64,000 bases of DNA from Cellvibrio mixtus subsp. mixtus J3-8 (GTDB lineage Bacteria; Pseudomonadota; Gammaproteobacteria; Pseudomonadales; Cellvibrionaceae). The translations under genes were made by a program, and so were the position numbers. The DNA is taken from NCBI RefSeq assembly GCF_000766945.1, contig NZ_KN266207.1, forward strand, positions 572,492 through 636,491, given 5' to 3'. Under the pieces are notes generated by a model, which ran no database searches, had not been told where the DNA came from, and saw only the letters and a program-made list of their open reading frames with translations. This document shows positions 8,842 to 19,400 of the stretch, in pieces. The stretch's first letter is position 1. Every line of letters starts with the position of its first letter.

Positions 8842-10124
8842 GTTTATTGAATGATATGTTGCGAGATCTATCCCTGGAGCAAAAAACGTCTGATGGGATA
8901 AACAATGCCCGGGCCAATGATCTGGATTTTGGTGCGCATGAACAGCGTGAGTTGTTGCAGCAAACCAGCGTAGTAAGGCCGGTTCGCGGGACTATGCTAC
9001 CGAGTATTGCCGTATTTTTTGTTGTGATAATTTTGTTACTGGCATGGAAGCAAAATTTTTGGTTATCAGGTGCGTCAGAATCACGAGATATGGAAGGCGC
9101 TGTTCCAGTAACAAATAATCCAGTACAGGTAACACCTGCAGATTATTCATTACTAGAACAAAATCAAGTGGATATTGTTCAAGTGGGTGGGATTGTATCT
9201 TCAAATCCGTCCGCTACCACGGTAGGGCCAAACGTTGCACCTGTGCACTCGGTAAATGCATTGGATGAACGCCTGGCCGCACTTGAATTTGCGTTAACCC
9301 GGTTGTCGACAGCTGTTGAAAAATCCACGGCAATTGAAGAAGCCAATGTGGCGATCTCGTATGTTGCAGCGGAAACCCCTGCCTCTCTCGAGTCCCGGGT
9401 GCAGGATGCTCCTGTTGATGACAAAGAATACGCGGCAGAGAATGAATCAGAAAGTATTCAAGATCCGTTCATTAATACAGGAGAACCTTGGGTACAAGCA
9501 GAAGTTACTCCCGCGACAACTGAAATTCCCGCAGATGCACATTTATCAATTTCACCCAATGCTGTTGCAGTAGACCAGCGCCAAACCGAGCAAGCGCGGC
9601 AATTGTTAATGCAAGGTCAGGAACCTGAGGCAATTATTAGTTTGCAAGCATTTATAGCCAGTGCAAAAACACCGCGTGAATCAACAAAGTTATTGCTGGA
9701 TATTTTTAATGCGCAAGGAAATGTTACAGGAATGGAAAAATTGTTGGCTACTGCTAGTTATCTTCCACCAACAGATCAATATTTTTATACGGCAAAAATT
9801 TCAATAGCTAAACAGCAAGAGACGGATGCTATTCAATTGTTGGAATCACATTTAACGGAAGCTAATGAACAGGAAAATTACCTCGCATTGCTCGCTGGCT
9901 TATACCAGCGAGCAGGAAAGTTCCAGGAAGCTGCAACCTTGTATCGCCGTTTGTTAACCAGCGCAGGTGACAAAGCTGCCTATTGGTTAGGTTTTGCGCT
10001 TGCGCAAGATTCTCTCGATCAACCACAAACGGCAAAACAGGCGTATTTGCGTCTAGCTAATTATTCTGATTTGCAACCTCAGGTTCGCACTTATATCCAG
10101 CAGCGCTTGGCTGCTTTGCAATAA
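8838..10124 (+). CDS. mshN: MSHA biogenesis protein MshN (TPR protein)
   Basis: A 428-residue bitopic protein. The N terminus MSLLNDMLRDLSLEQK is characteristic of MshN and related partners of ExeA-type ATPases. A transmembrane helix lies at about residues 56-73 (PSIAVFFVVIILLLAWKQ). A long acidic, Ala/Val/Glu-rich periplasmic linker follows, then TPR-like repeats from about residue 245 to the end. It is translationally coupled to mshM (ATGA overlap), which suggests the pair works together, like GspA/GspB. Confidence 0.9.
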   Translation: MSLLNDMLRDLSLEQKTSDGINNARANDLDFGAHEQRELLQQTSVVRPVRGTMLPSIAVFFVVIILLLAWKQNFWLSGASESRDMEGAVPVTNNPVQVTPADYSLLEQNQVDIVQVGGIVSSNPSATTVGPNVAPVHSVNALDERLAALEFALTRLSTAVEKSTAIEEANVAISYVAAETPASLESRVQDAPVDDKEYAAENESESIQDPFINTGEPWVQAEVTPATTEIPADAHLSISPNAVAVDQRQTEQARQLLMQGQEPEAIISLQAFIASAKTPRESTKLLLDIFNAQGNVTGMEKLLATASYLPPTDQYFYTAKISIAKQQETDAIQLLESHLTEANEQENYLALLAGLYQRAGKFQEAATLYRRLLTSAGDKAAYWLGFALAQDSLDQPQTAKQAYLRLANYSDLQPQVRTYIQQRLAALQ

Positions 10125-10148
10125 TTTGCGTTTATACAGAGCCATTTT

Positions 10149-11867
10149 ATGATGAACACTTTTTCGCAGAAGCGTATTCGTATCGGCGATTTATTAGTCG
10201 AAAAGAATATGATTTCAGAATCCCAGTTGCAGCATGCCTTGCAGGAGCAAAAGCTGACTGGCCGCAAGCTGGGCGCCACCCTGGTGGAATTAGGGTATGT
10301 AGAAGAAAATGCGTTGCTCAGTTTGTTGTCAGCTCAATTAAACATTCCCTTTGTCGAATTAAAGCAATTTCGGTTTGATCGTGAATTAGTGCAAAAGCTT
10401 CCTGAAACCAGCGCACGTCGTTATCGCGTTATCTTGCTACGCGAAGATTTTGATGGGCTGTTATTAGGTATGGCTGACCCAACCGATATTTTCGGATTGG
10501 ATGAGTTGCAACGCATCTTACAAAAAAATTTAAAGCCTGCTGTGGTGCGCGAATCTGAATTGCTGGACATCCTTGATATCGCCTACACGCGCGCCAGTGA
10601 AATTGCGACCCTGGCAGGGGAATTGGATGAAGAATTGCAGGAGTCAGCAGTAGATCTCGCTGATTTTGCGGTGGATGCTACTGATAGCGAAGCTCCGGTT
10701 GTAAAACTGCTGCAAAAAATATTTGAAGAAGCAATTAACACCAAATCCTCTGATATCCATATTGAGCCCGACGAAAAGGTATTGCGCATTCGCAATCGTA
10801 TCGATGGTGTCTTACTTGAACAGGTGATGAATGAAAAACGCATTGCGTCGGCATTGGTGGTGCGTTTGAAATTAATGTCCGGTTTGGATATTTCTGAAAA
10901 GCGGCTGCCACAAGATGGACGTTTTAATCTTAAAGTCAAACACCACAATATTGATGTGCGTATCTCTACCATGCCGGTTCAGTTTGGTGAGTCGGTAGTA
11001 ATGCGTTTGCTGGATCAAACTGACGGTGTGCGCCCATTGGATAACGTAGGTATGCCGCCACAATTAATTGGACGCTTTCGCAAAGTCATTACTCGCCCGC
11101 ATGGACTTGTATTGGTAACAGGGCCGACAGGTAGCGGTAAAACAACTACGTTATATGGCGCACTGTCTGAATTAAATAAGCCGGAGAAAAAAATAATTAC
11201 AGTGGAAGACCCGGTGGAATATCGGTTGCCGCGTATTAGCCAGGTGCAATTGCATGAAAAAATCGGTTTGAATTTTGCGAGCGTATTGCGTGCAACATTG
11301 CGGCAAGACCCGGACATTTTATTGGTTGGCGAGATTCGCGATGCAGAATCTGCCGAAATCGCATTGCGGGCGTCAATGACCGGCCATATGGTGTTATCAA
11401 CATTGCATACCAATGACGCTGTCACCTCTGCATTGCGTTTAATGGATATTGGGGTGGATGGTTATTTGGTGGCAACGGCGTTGAAGGCCATTGTGGCGCA
11501 ACGCTTGATTCGCCGCATTTGCAGTAGCTGTGTGCAAAATTACACACCTGATACTAATGAATTGCAATTATTGGCCACCATAGGGAAGGGGCGTGATTTT
11601 AGCCATATCACTTTTAAACAGGGTGCCGGTTGTCCCCATTGCCATAATACGGGCTACCGCGGCCGTATTGGCGTGTTTGAAATGCTGGAACTTACCCAAC
11701 CGATGGCTGAAGCATTGCGTATGAATGACATTAATGGATTTACCAAAGCAGCTTACGCAACGCCGAATTTTGTAACCTTGAGTGAGGCTGCGTTAGGTTA
11801 TGCAATCGAGGGCGGGACAACACTGGAAGAGGTTATGGCAATTTCTGCGCAGGTCGATGAGATTTGA
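10149..11867 (+). CDS. mshE: MshE, MSHA pilus extension ATPase with N-terminal MshEN domain
   Basis: GspE/PilB-type hexameric ATPase of 572 residues that powers pilus extension. The N terminus is an MshEN domain: two repeats of the type RIGDLLVEKNMISESQL and KLGATLVELGYVEENAL within about residues 11-60. In Vibrio cholerae MshE this region binds cyclic di-GMP. Walker A GPTGSGKT is at residues 325-332, the Asp box and Walker B follow (PDILLVGEIRD), and two CxxC zinc pairs (CSSC and CPHC, roughly residues 458-500) are intact. ATG at 10149 or 10152 are both possible starts. The sequence shows no sign of loss of function. Confidence 0.96.
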   Translation: MMNTFSQKRIRIGDLLVEKNMISESQLQHALQEQKLTGRKLGATLVELGYVEENALLSLLSAQLNIPFVELKQFRFDRELVQKLPETSARRYRVILLREDFDGLLLGMADPTDIFGLDELQRILQKNLKPAVVRESELLDILDIAYTRASEIATLAGELDEELQESAVDLADFAVDATDSEAPVVKLLQKIFEEAINTKSSDIHIEPDEKVLRIRNRIDGVLLEQVMNEKRIASALVVRLKLMSGLDISEKRLPQDGRFNLKVKHHNIDVRISTMPVQFGESVVMRLLDQTDGVRPLDNVGMPPQLIGRFRKVITRPHGLVLVTGPTGSGKTTTLYGALSELNKPEKKIITVEDPVEYRLPRISQVQLHEKIGLNFASVLRATLRQDPDILLVGEIRDAESAEIALRASMTGHMVLSTLHTNDAVTSALRLMDIGVDGYLVATALKAIVAQRLIRRICSSCVQNYTPDTNELQLLATIGKGRDFSHITFKQGAGCPHCHNTGYRGRIGVFEMLELTQPMAEALRMNDINGFTKAAYATPNFVTLSEAALGYAIEGGTTLEEVMAISAQVDEI

Positions 11868-11922
11868 ATCAATTGCACGCTGATAATTTTTAAGTGAGCA
11901 ATAAAATGTGGTGTAAATAACA

Positions 11923-13143
11923 ATGGCACTTTTTGAGTTTAAAGGTAGAAATGCCGAAGGGCGTTTAATTACCGGGCAACTTGATGCATCCAATCAGGAT
12001 GCTGCTGCCAGCCAGCTATTGGGGCGCGGTATTACTCCGGTAGAAATAAACGCATTTATTGAGCGGCTCAGTTTCTCTGAACGTTTCGCACGCGCTACCA
12101 ATCGCGGCAAAGTGGAGGCGGTGGAGCTGATTATGTTTTGCCGGCAGATGCATACTATTTCGCGTGCGGGTATTCCGTTAGTGAAGGGGCTGCGTGGCTT
12201 ATCGGCTTCCTTGCGTAATTATGCGTTTCAGCGAGCGCTAAATGATATTGTGGAGCGATTGGAGGCCGGTGTGGAACTGTCGGCTGCCATGCGTGCACAT
12301 CCGAAAATTTTTAATAATTTGTTTGTTAGTTTGGTCAGTGTGGGCGAAAACTCTGGTCGTCTTGATTTGGTATTTAAGCAGCTCAGTGACTACATGGAGC
12401 GTGATTTGAGTACGATCAAAAGTATCAAAACTGCATTGCGTTATCCAATCTTTGTGTTAATCGCCATTTCAATCGCAATTACCATTATTAATATAAAGGT
12501 AATACCAGCATTTGCCGGATTATTTGAAAAATTTGAAGCCCAGTTGCCTTTACCAACACGAATCCTGATTGGTGTTTCAGATTTTTTTGTTAATTACTGG
12601 ATATACCTGTTTGTTATTGTTTCGGCGTTGATCGCGTGGACATACCACTACGTTAATACGCCGGAAGGTAGCCGTGTGTGGGGCAAAAAAAAGCTTCGAT
12701 TGATTGTAATTGGCGATATTATCGAACGCGCCTCACTGGCGCGTTATGCGCGTTCATTTGGATTGATGTTAAATGCCGGCTTACCTATATCGGCTGCACT
12801 GGAATTGAGTGCGCGCGCAATTGATAACCCATATCTTGGCGATAAAATTCGTTCCATTCGTTCCGGTATTGAGCGTGGTGAAGGTTTGTATCAAACCCAT
12901 CTGGTTAGCGGAATGTTTACCCCTCTTGTATTGCAAATGATTTCGGTGGGAGAAGAGAGCGGGCAAGTAGATACACTGCTTGCAGAAGTTGCAGTGTTTT
13001 ATGAAAGTGAAGTGGAATACGACGTAAAGCAATTAAGTGATCGCATAGAGCCGATCATGATCGTCATTATGGCTGGCTTTGTCACCATATTGGCGTTGGG
13101 AATTTTCCTTCCAATGTGGGATATGTACAGTATTCAAAAGTGA
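11923..13143 (+). CDS. mshG: MshG, inner-membrane platform protein (GspF/PilC family)
   Basis: Polytopic platform protein of 406 residues with two T2SSF domains, about residues 70-195 (FCRQMHTISRAGIPLVKGL) and 275-395 (RYARSFGLMLNAGLPISAAL). Each is followed by hydrophobic helices, and the C terminus is the typical LGIFLPMWDMYSIQK. It transmits ATPase motion to pilin assembly. The gene lies 55 bases after mshE and 9 bases before mshF. An ATG at 11923 begins MALFEFKGRNAEG, the normal family start. Confidence 0.96.
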   Translation: MALFEFKGRNAEGRLITGQLDASNQDAAASQLLGRGITPVEINAFIERLSFSERFARATNRGKVEAVELIMFCRQMHTISRAGIPLVKGLRGLSASLRNYAFQRALNDIVERLEAGVELSAAMRAHPKIFNNLFVSLVSVGENSGRLDLVFKQLSDYMERDLSTIKSIKTALRYPIFVLIAISIAITIINIKVIPAFAGLFEKFEAQLPLPTRILIGVSDFFVNYWIYLFVIVSALIAWTYHYVNTPEGSRVWGKKKLRLIVIGDIIERASLARYARSFGLMLNAGLPISAALELSARAIDNPYLGDKIRSIRSGIERGEGLYQTHLVSGMFTPLVLQMISVGEESGQVDTLLAEVAVFYESEVEYDVKQLSDRIEPIMIVIMAGFVTILALGIFLPMWDMYSIQK

Positions 13144-13152
13144 GGAAATTTT

Positions 13153-13668
13153 TTGAATCAAAGTTACAGCAGGGGAAAGTTTGAATATTTTGTTGTGGCG
13201 ACTATCGTTGCCCTGGTTACCCTTATCGCGTTGGATCGTTATACGTTAATAGCAAAAGACGCGCGTATTTTACGCCTGGAAATTATATCGCATCATTTCA
13301 TGATTGCTGCTGTCAATATGCGCATTGAGTTTTTGACATCAAGGATTACATCCCCTTCATTATCCACGCAAAAAGCACTGTCAATTGACGGAAAATTAAT
13401 TTTTGTTTCTGATCAGGGGTGGCCAGTTTCCGTCGTCACCCCTGTTTCTGATAATTTTCAACCTTCGGACGATGATTGTTATCAGTTATGGCAGGTGTTG
13501 CTCCAAAATCCGGCACCTATCTCTACTGGCCAATTTTCAATAAGTAAAGATAAATACAGAGCTTTTGCTTATTTGAATCACTGTCGTTATGAACTAGTGA
13601 GCGGCGAAGCATTTTTTGATTATTTCCCGCTCAGCGGACGATTGTTATTTTCAGCTATTAACAGGTAG
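13153..13668 (+). CDS. mshF: MSHA biogenesis protein MshF
   Basis: A 171-residue small membrane protein with one N-terminal transmembrane helix (about residues 11-25). The rest is a predicted periplasmic domain with two Cys (DDCYQLW and NHCRYEL) that could form a disulfide. Its position between mshG and the pilin gene and its topology match MshF, whose function is not known. The start is a TTG at 13153 with GAGG seven bases upstream; no ATG gives a better start. Confidence 0.8.
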   Translation: MNQSYSRGKFEYFVVATIVALVTLIALDRYTLIAKDARILRLEIISHHFMIAAVNMRIEFLTSRITSPSLSTQKALSIDGKLIFVSDQGWPVSVVTPVSDNFQPSDDDCYQLWQVLLQNPAPISTGQFSISKDKYRAFAYLNHCRYELVSGEAFFDYFPLSGRLLFSAINR

Positions 13669-13845
13669 GTGTTTAAATTTTAATTAGTTTAAAAACTGGT
13701 AATTTCGAGGGTGTTAGCTATATTTCCCCTACACTGAATGTTTTTTTGCAACCTGAGTGAATTGTAAATGTCATGGAAGCATAGATTGCTTTTTTTGCAA
13801 TTCCCTGCAATCACTTACCTCATGATTTAAGTTGGAGCGTTAATT

Positions 13846-14274
13846 ATGAAACAACAATCTGGTTTTACGTTAATTGAGTTAATTGCTGTCATTGTTATTT
13901 TGGGCATTTTGGCGGCTACCGCTTTGCCTCGCTTTATTGATTTATCGGATGCAGCGGAAGATGCGGCCGTTAAAGGTGTGGCGGGAGCCCTGGCGAGTGC
14001 TGCAGCATTAAATCACGCGAACAATATTGCAAAAGATGCGGGGCTTGCAGGTCCGACTCCAACACCAATAGCGACCTGTGAAGCTGTCGCAGGCTTGTTA
14101 GAAGGGGGAGCGTTGCCGTCTTCTGATTATGCGATTATCGCTGGTAATGGTACTCCTCTGGCTGGTGCAGCTGTTGGCGGTGGAGTCGCTAATGAAGGGG
14201 GCGCTTCTACTTGTACAGTAACCTATAAAGGAAAGTCGGCAACTTTTGTAGCCTATGGTGTAGTTAATCCCTGA
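13846..14274 (+). CDS. mshA: MshA-type major type IV pilin
   Basis: Class IVa prepilin of 142 residues. The short leader MKQQSG is cut after Gly6, leaving a mature N terminus FTLIELIAVIVILGILAATA with the conserved Glu at position 5. Cys78 and Cys123 probably form the C-terminal disulfide loop. The mature part is rich in Ala and Gly, as in MshA pilins. Shine-Dalgarno GGAG lies eight bases before the ATG. A 177-base untranslated stretch separates it from mshF, so this gene may have its own promoter, as expected for an abundant structural subunit. Only one such gene is present, so it could also be named MshB; as the sole candidate it is called MshA. Confidence 0.9.
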   Translation: MKQQSGFTLIELIAVIVILGILAATALPRFIDLSDAAEDAAVKGVAGALASAAALNHANNIAKDAGLAGPTPTPIATCEAVAGLLEGGALPSSDYAIIAGNGTPLAGAAVGGGVANEGGASTCTVTYKGKSATFVAYGVVNP

Positions 14275-14307
14275 TTACCCTATGGCTGTTAACGCAATTC
14301 AAAATTA

Positions 14308-14721
14308 ATGAGAAAGAGTGAACATGGTTTTACCTTATTAGAGTTAATCACGGTCATGATTTTGATCGGAGTCATTTCTATCTCATTATTTAGCCGAATT
14401 GGTTCCACAGGAACTGCACCTGTTCAATCAAGCCGCGATGATCTCATCGCGGCTTTATTTTTTGCCCAACAACAAGCCATGATGCGACCAGGTATTACGT
14501 TGGTGGTAGCTTCTACTGCAGTCAGTGTCAATCGCAACGGTAATCCCATAAGGGTATCAACGTTTGCTCGCGGGGTTACAGCCTCACCAGTAGTAACATT
14601 GAGTTATGACAGGCTCGGTAGAACAACTGCAGCGAATATTGTTGTAACAGGATCTGGTAATAGTAGTGGTGTAAGTGCAACCGTAAGGGTTGAGACAAGT
14701 GGCTATGCCTTTGCAAACTAA
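14308..14721 (+). CDS. mshC: MshC, minor pilin
   Basis: A 137-residue type IV pilin-like protein with leader MRKSEHG and mature FTLLELITVMILIGVISISL, followed by a short beta-rich head (GspH/FimT style). Glu at mature position 5 is present. It follows mshA by 33 bases and overlaps the mshD start by 17 bases. Minor pilins of this kind prime pilus assembly and sit at the tip. Confidence 0.87.
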   Translation: MRKSEHGFTLLELITVMILIGVISISLFSRIGSTGTAPVQSSRDDLIAALFFAQQQAMMRPGITLVVASTAVSVNRNGNPIRVSTFARGVTASPVVTLSYDRLGRTTAANIVVTGSGNSSGVSATVRVETSGYAFAN

Positions 14722-15160
14722 TTTTTTCCTTTCAAAAAAGAAACCTGAATCAGGCGTTAGCTTGATTGAGATGGTTGTGTTTATTGTTGTAGTTAGTGTT
14801 GCAATGGCAGCCCTGGTTGGTGTTTATCGGCAGGCCTCCCAGCGAAATGTTGACCCGCTTATTCGTACCCGCGCATTGGAAGCAGCGCAATCCCGGCTCG
14901 ATGAAATTTTATCCCTGAAGTACGATGAAATGACACCAACCGGTGGTGTTCCTGCGTGCACCGCGTGTAATAACACCACCGATGCCAATATGAATGATGT
15001 GGATGATTACAACGGGAAAGTAGATACTCCTTATCCGGGTTATAACCGTACGGTAACAGTTACCACCAACACATCGACGCAAATCAAGTTAATTCAAGTC
15101 AGGGTTACCACGCCGTCGGGTGATGCAGTGTTGTTAGCTGCTGAGCGAGCCAATTTTTAA
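14705..15160 (+). CDS. mshD: MshD, minor pilin
   Basis: A 151-residue pseudopilin. A leader of about 18 residues with a basic stretch (FLSKKKPESG) is followed by VSLIEMVVFIVVVSVAMAAL; position 1 is Val rather than Phe, and Glu5 is present. The head contains a CTAC motif around residue 90 and a DVDDYNG segment typical of MshD. The ATG at 14705 is inside the mshC gene; an in-frame TTG at 14690 is less likely. The stop shares one base with the mshO start. Confidence 0.85.
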   Translation: MPLQTNFFLSKKKPESGVSLIEMVVFIVVVSVAMAALVGVYRQASQRNVDPLIRTRALEAAQSRLDEILSLKYDEMTPTGGVPACTACNNTTDANMNDVDDYNGKVDTPYPGYNRTVTVTTNTSTQIKLIQVRVTTPSGDAVLLAAERANF

Positions 15161-15987
15161 TGCAATGTTTCGTACGAAGATTGAAGGGATGCATGCGCAA
15201 TAATGGAATCGCTGCAAAAGGATTTACCCTCATTGAATTGATTGCGGTTATTGTAATTCTTGCTGTGTTGGCTTCTATGGGTGTTACTTTTGTTGTTAAA
15301 ACAACGGAGTCCTATCAAAGCACCCAAGCTCGCGCGGTATTAGTGAATACGTCCCGCCAAGCGTTGGAGCGCATGACCCGCCAGTTGCGTATCGCATTGC
15401 CTTACTCTGTACGTATTCTCAACAGCGGCCAGTGCATTCAATTTATGCCGATTGTTGCCGGGGGGAATTATCTTAATCCGGTTCCTGATGCTTCCAATGG
15501 CGCTCCGGGCGCTACTCAAATTGCTGTGGCACCTTACACCAGTGTTGCCACCTATGGCGCTGCAAGGCATGTTGCGATTGGTGCGCTGAATCGTGATGAA
15601 ATTTATATCAGTCCGTATGTATCTCGTGCGAATTATAATAATGCTTCAACAAACACTCTTGTCCAGTTAGGGGCTGCGAAAATTTGGCAACGAAATTCGT
15701 TTAATAAGCGTTTTTATTTGTTGGCAGATCCTCAAGCGTTTTGCCTGGTAGGCGCAGACCTGCATTTTTATAGCGACATACCCATTACCAGTGCTTCGGT
15801 AAGTGTCGGTACCGGCGCTAGTATAATTGCCCGTAATGTTGCAGTTGTCGACTCGGTTACGGCTCCATTTTCGTTGGAAATGGGCAGTGAGAATCGCAAT
15901 ACCCGTATCAATATTGCTTTAAAATTTTCAAGTGGGGGCGAGTCTATTAATTTCACTCAGGGAGTGTTGATTCGTAATGTACCTTGA
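15160..15987 (+). CDS. mshO: MshO, minor pilin
   Basis: A 275-residue pseudopilin (PilW/GspJ-like in size) with processing site AAKG before FTLIELIAVIVILAVLASMG and conserved Glu5. Two starts are possible. The ATG at 15160 overlaps the mshD stop and gives a 21-residue leader. The ATG at 15193 gives a 10-residue leader and has AAGGG four bases upstream, so it may be the real one. The C terminus (INFTQGVLIRNVP) overlaps mshP by 11 bases. Confidence 0.87.
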   Translation: MQCFVRRLKGCMRNNGIAAKGFTLIELIAVIVILAVLASMGVTFVVKTTESYQSTQARAVLVNTSRQALERMTRQLRIALPYSVRILNSGQCIQFMPIVAGGNYLNPVPDASNGAPGATQIAVAPYTSVATYGAARHVAIGALNRDEIYISPYVSRANYNNASTNTLVQLGAAKIWQRNSFNKRFYLLADPQAFCLVGADLHFYSDIPITSASVSVGTGASIIARNVAVVDSVTAPFSLEMGSENRNTRINIALKFSSGGESINFTQGVLIRNVP

Positions 15988-16474
15988 GCGCAAATTCTAT
16001 CCCTATCGTGAGCAGCGCGGGTTTTTATTACCCTTGGCAATTTTTATTATTGTGGTAATGGGGGCGCTGGCGTTAACAATTTCACGTACCAGTATGCAAA
16101 CACAAACATCCAGTATCCAGGAGCTTATTAACGTGCAAGCATTCTATGCTGCGGAAAGCGGTGCGCAACGGGGTATGCAGGCGCTGTTTCTGGCAAATGC
16201 AAATCGACAAACTACAGATAATACCTGCACTAATCTTGCGATTAACCATAATTTTGCAGGAGTAAATGGCTTACAAGCATGCGTCGCACAAGTTGCTTGC
16301 CAATGTCTTTATAGAAACGGAAGCGCTTGCAACGCCAGCAATGGCGCAAATTATTTAGCAACTGCCGCAGTTGGCGTTACTGCGAGTACATATACATTAA
16401 CCAGTACTGCAACTTGTGGAACTGGAGAATATTCGTCTGTGCGAACCATTCAGGTTGGCGCCTTTTTGGAATAG
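15977..16474 (+). CDS. mshP: MSHA biogenesis protein MshP (PilX-like)
   Basis: A 165-residue protein with a short basic N terminus and a single hydrophobic helix containing GFLLPLAIFIIVVMGALAL, then FYAAESGAQRGMQAL, the PilX/GspK-like signature. The head carries seven Cys, suggesting disulfides. The usual Glu5 of pilins is replaced in this family. It overlaps mshO and lies 12 bases before mshQ. Confidence 0.87.
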   Translation: MYLERKFYPYREQRGFLLPLAIFIIVVMGALALTISRTSMQTQTSSIQELINVQAFYAAESGAQRGMQALFLANANRQTTDNTCTNLAINHNFAGVNGLQACVAQVACQCLYRNGSACNASNGANYLATAAVGVTASTYTLTSTATCGTGEYSSVRTIQVGAFLE

Positions 16475-16486
16475 GAAAATGCAACG

Positions 16487-19400
16487 ATGCGAAATCCTCT
16501 CCAGCTTTTTTTTATAAAATCAAAAGCGATTTTATTGCTGTGGATTTTGGCCGTCATATTGATAGCAAATACAGTACATGCTGCTACCTACAACCTTACC
16601 AGTGGCTCATATCCTCCTTGCAATACCAGCTGGGCTGTTTCCGGCTCTACCTACACCTGTAGCGGCAATGGGCGGGTTAGTCTGGCATCCGGGGACATCG
16701 TTATCGCAAATACCAATGTCACTATTTTTGCAAACGATGGGTTTTCATTAAGCAGTAATACCACCATTGGTTCAGCATCGGCCAATATTAATTTGATATC
16801 AAATTACGGAACAATTACATCCAGTGGTACCAGTAGTATTTATGGCACTGTTAACGCAGGAAGTGGCGTTGTTACGCTAATCAATACTAATGTCAATGGT
16901 GCTTTAACTTCATCGGGTAATGTGAATTTAACCGGCGGGAGTGTTAGCGGATTGGTCACCAGTTCAAGCAATACGATTACTACCAATGGCACTAATTTAT
17001 TGGCGGGTGCCACTGCACAATCCGGTATGACAATTACGGGTGGCACAATAGCCGGTAATTTCACAATGACTGCTTACAACGCTATCACGCTTTCCGGTGT
17101 AACAATGACGAGTGGCAGTATTTCGGGATCCAGTATTGTCACTATTCAAAATGGCAGCGTGTTAGGTTCAAGCTCAAGCGCTATTTCAATTAGCAGTAAT
17201 AGCGGTGCAATTACCGTAAATAATTCTACTGTCTATGGGAATTTAACTGCTCCTAATTATTCAACTGTCAATGTTACTAACGGTGCTCAGGTATATGGAA
17301 CCTGCACTCCCGGGTCAACACCTGCAAATGCTTGTAGTGGTTCATCGGCAAGTATTTGCCCTTCGGGAATTGCCAGCGGGATTACAGGAAATTATTACAA
17401 CAATACATCATTAACTGAACCTGCAACTGCAACCCGAAGTGATGGGCCAATAGATTTCACGTGGGGTTCCGGTGCCCCGGGCCCAACCGGTGTTACTGCT
17501 GATACTTTTTCTGTGCGGTGGAGCGGTTATGTGCGAGCGACAACGTCAGGAACGTATCGTTTTAGAACTGTGTCCGATGATGGTGTTCGTCTCTACCTTA
17601 ACGGTAATTTAATTATTAATCGTTGGAATGACCATTCGCCTACCACAGATACAAGTGCAGATATTTCATTAGTGGCCGGCCAATCCTATTCATTAGTATT
17701 GGAATATTACGAGAATGCTGGCAGCGCAACTATGCAGTTGAGTTGGCAGACTCCGGGCGCTGCTTCTTATGTGGCAATTCCGGCAGGGCCAACACCAACC
17801 CTGGGATCTGGCTTGTATGAATGTATGGCTGTTATAAAGCCACCGGTGAGCTCCTGTTCGACAAGTTTAGCGGCAGGTATAACCGGTAAATATTTTAATA
17901 ATATGCTGGCCTCAGGCACTGTTGTGGCTACGCGTTCTGATGGCCCGATTAATTTTGATTGGGGAGGAGGGGCGCCCGGGCCAACGGGTGTTAATGCAGA
18001 TAATTTTTCGGTGAGTTGGGATGGATATTTGCGTATTACCCAATCCGGTGTTTATCGTTTCCAGACAAATTCTGATGACGGTATTCGTTTAAGGGTTAAT
18101 GGCGATTTAATCATTGACCAATGGAACGATCATTCAGTGACCACCCACACAAGTAATGCGGTTAATTTAGTGGCGGGAAATTCATATCCGATTAAATTGG
18201 AATTTTATGAAAATGGCGGTTACGCCGTTGCGCAATTGTTATGGCAAACGCCGGCGGGCGGCGCTTATACGGCTATTCCCAAAGGATCTACACCGGTATC
18301 CACTGCTGGCTTGTATGAGTGTGTTACAACACCGGCATCTTATTTACTTGCTAATAATTCAACAGGAATTACTTGCGCGGCTGAAGCAGTAACAGTAACA
18401 GCACTCAATGCAGCGAATGCAGCTTATGCTCCTCCGGCAGGAACAGTAGTTACTATGTCTACAAATCCGGCCACAGGGGTATGGGTGGGTGGTGCTACCT
18501 ATACATTTACCGGAACAGAATCATCCTTTACCAAATACTTGCAGCAGACTACACCGGCTGCGCTGGCAATTGCCGCCAATAGCACTACTGCAACGGGGGC
18601 CTCATCAATTACATTTGCCGATACGGGATTGAAAATTGCGTTAAATACAGCATTGAATCCTATTCCAACACAAGTTGCAGCGGTTAATGGTCCGGCGATT
18701 ATAAGGGCTGTTCGCACCAGTACTACAACCGGTGCGTGTGAAGCGCGAATCGGTGCGGGTACACGCACGGTAAATATGGCATATACCTGTATAAATCCCA
18801 ATTCCTGCAATATTGCAACAGAGTTTTTCCGGGTCTCGGGAACATCTATCCAAGGGAATAATAATGCGGCGTCTTCGATAGTCTATTCACCAGTTACACT
18901 CACATTTAACGCTTCCGGCGAGGCGCCATTTACAATTAACTATACCGATGTTGGACAAATACGATTGTTAGGGCAATTATCGATTGCGGCCTCTGGTGTT
19001 GACCCCGCAATTACGCTGGCAGGTTCCAGCGATCCATTTATTGTCAAACCTTATTCCTTGGCAATAACGGATATTCGTAATGCAACCGGTACGAGAATAA
19101 TTCCTCTGGCAGTGCCCGCAAATAACAACGTCCATAACACCGCCTTTGTTGTTGCTAGCGAACCCTTCAGTGTAAGGGTGCAAGCTCTGAACGCATTGGG
19201 CAGTATCACGCCTAATTATGGTAAGGAGTCGGTGCCGGAAAATGTTGCTATTGATATCGACAGTATTGTAACCCCGACTGGGGGAAGCCTTGGTGTGCTT
19301 AATAATAATGCTGCGTTTTCGTTAACTAGCACACCTGGGGAGTTCCTCAACACGACAGTGAATTGGAATAATGTTGGAACGATCAAATTATCTGCCCGTG

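Noticed and set aside
13774..13790. A sigma-54-like promoter upstream of mshA (TGG...TTGC)
   Set aside because: The distance between GG and GC is eleven bases instead of ten, and the surrounding bases do not match the consensus.
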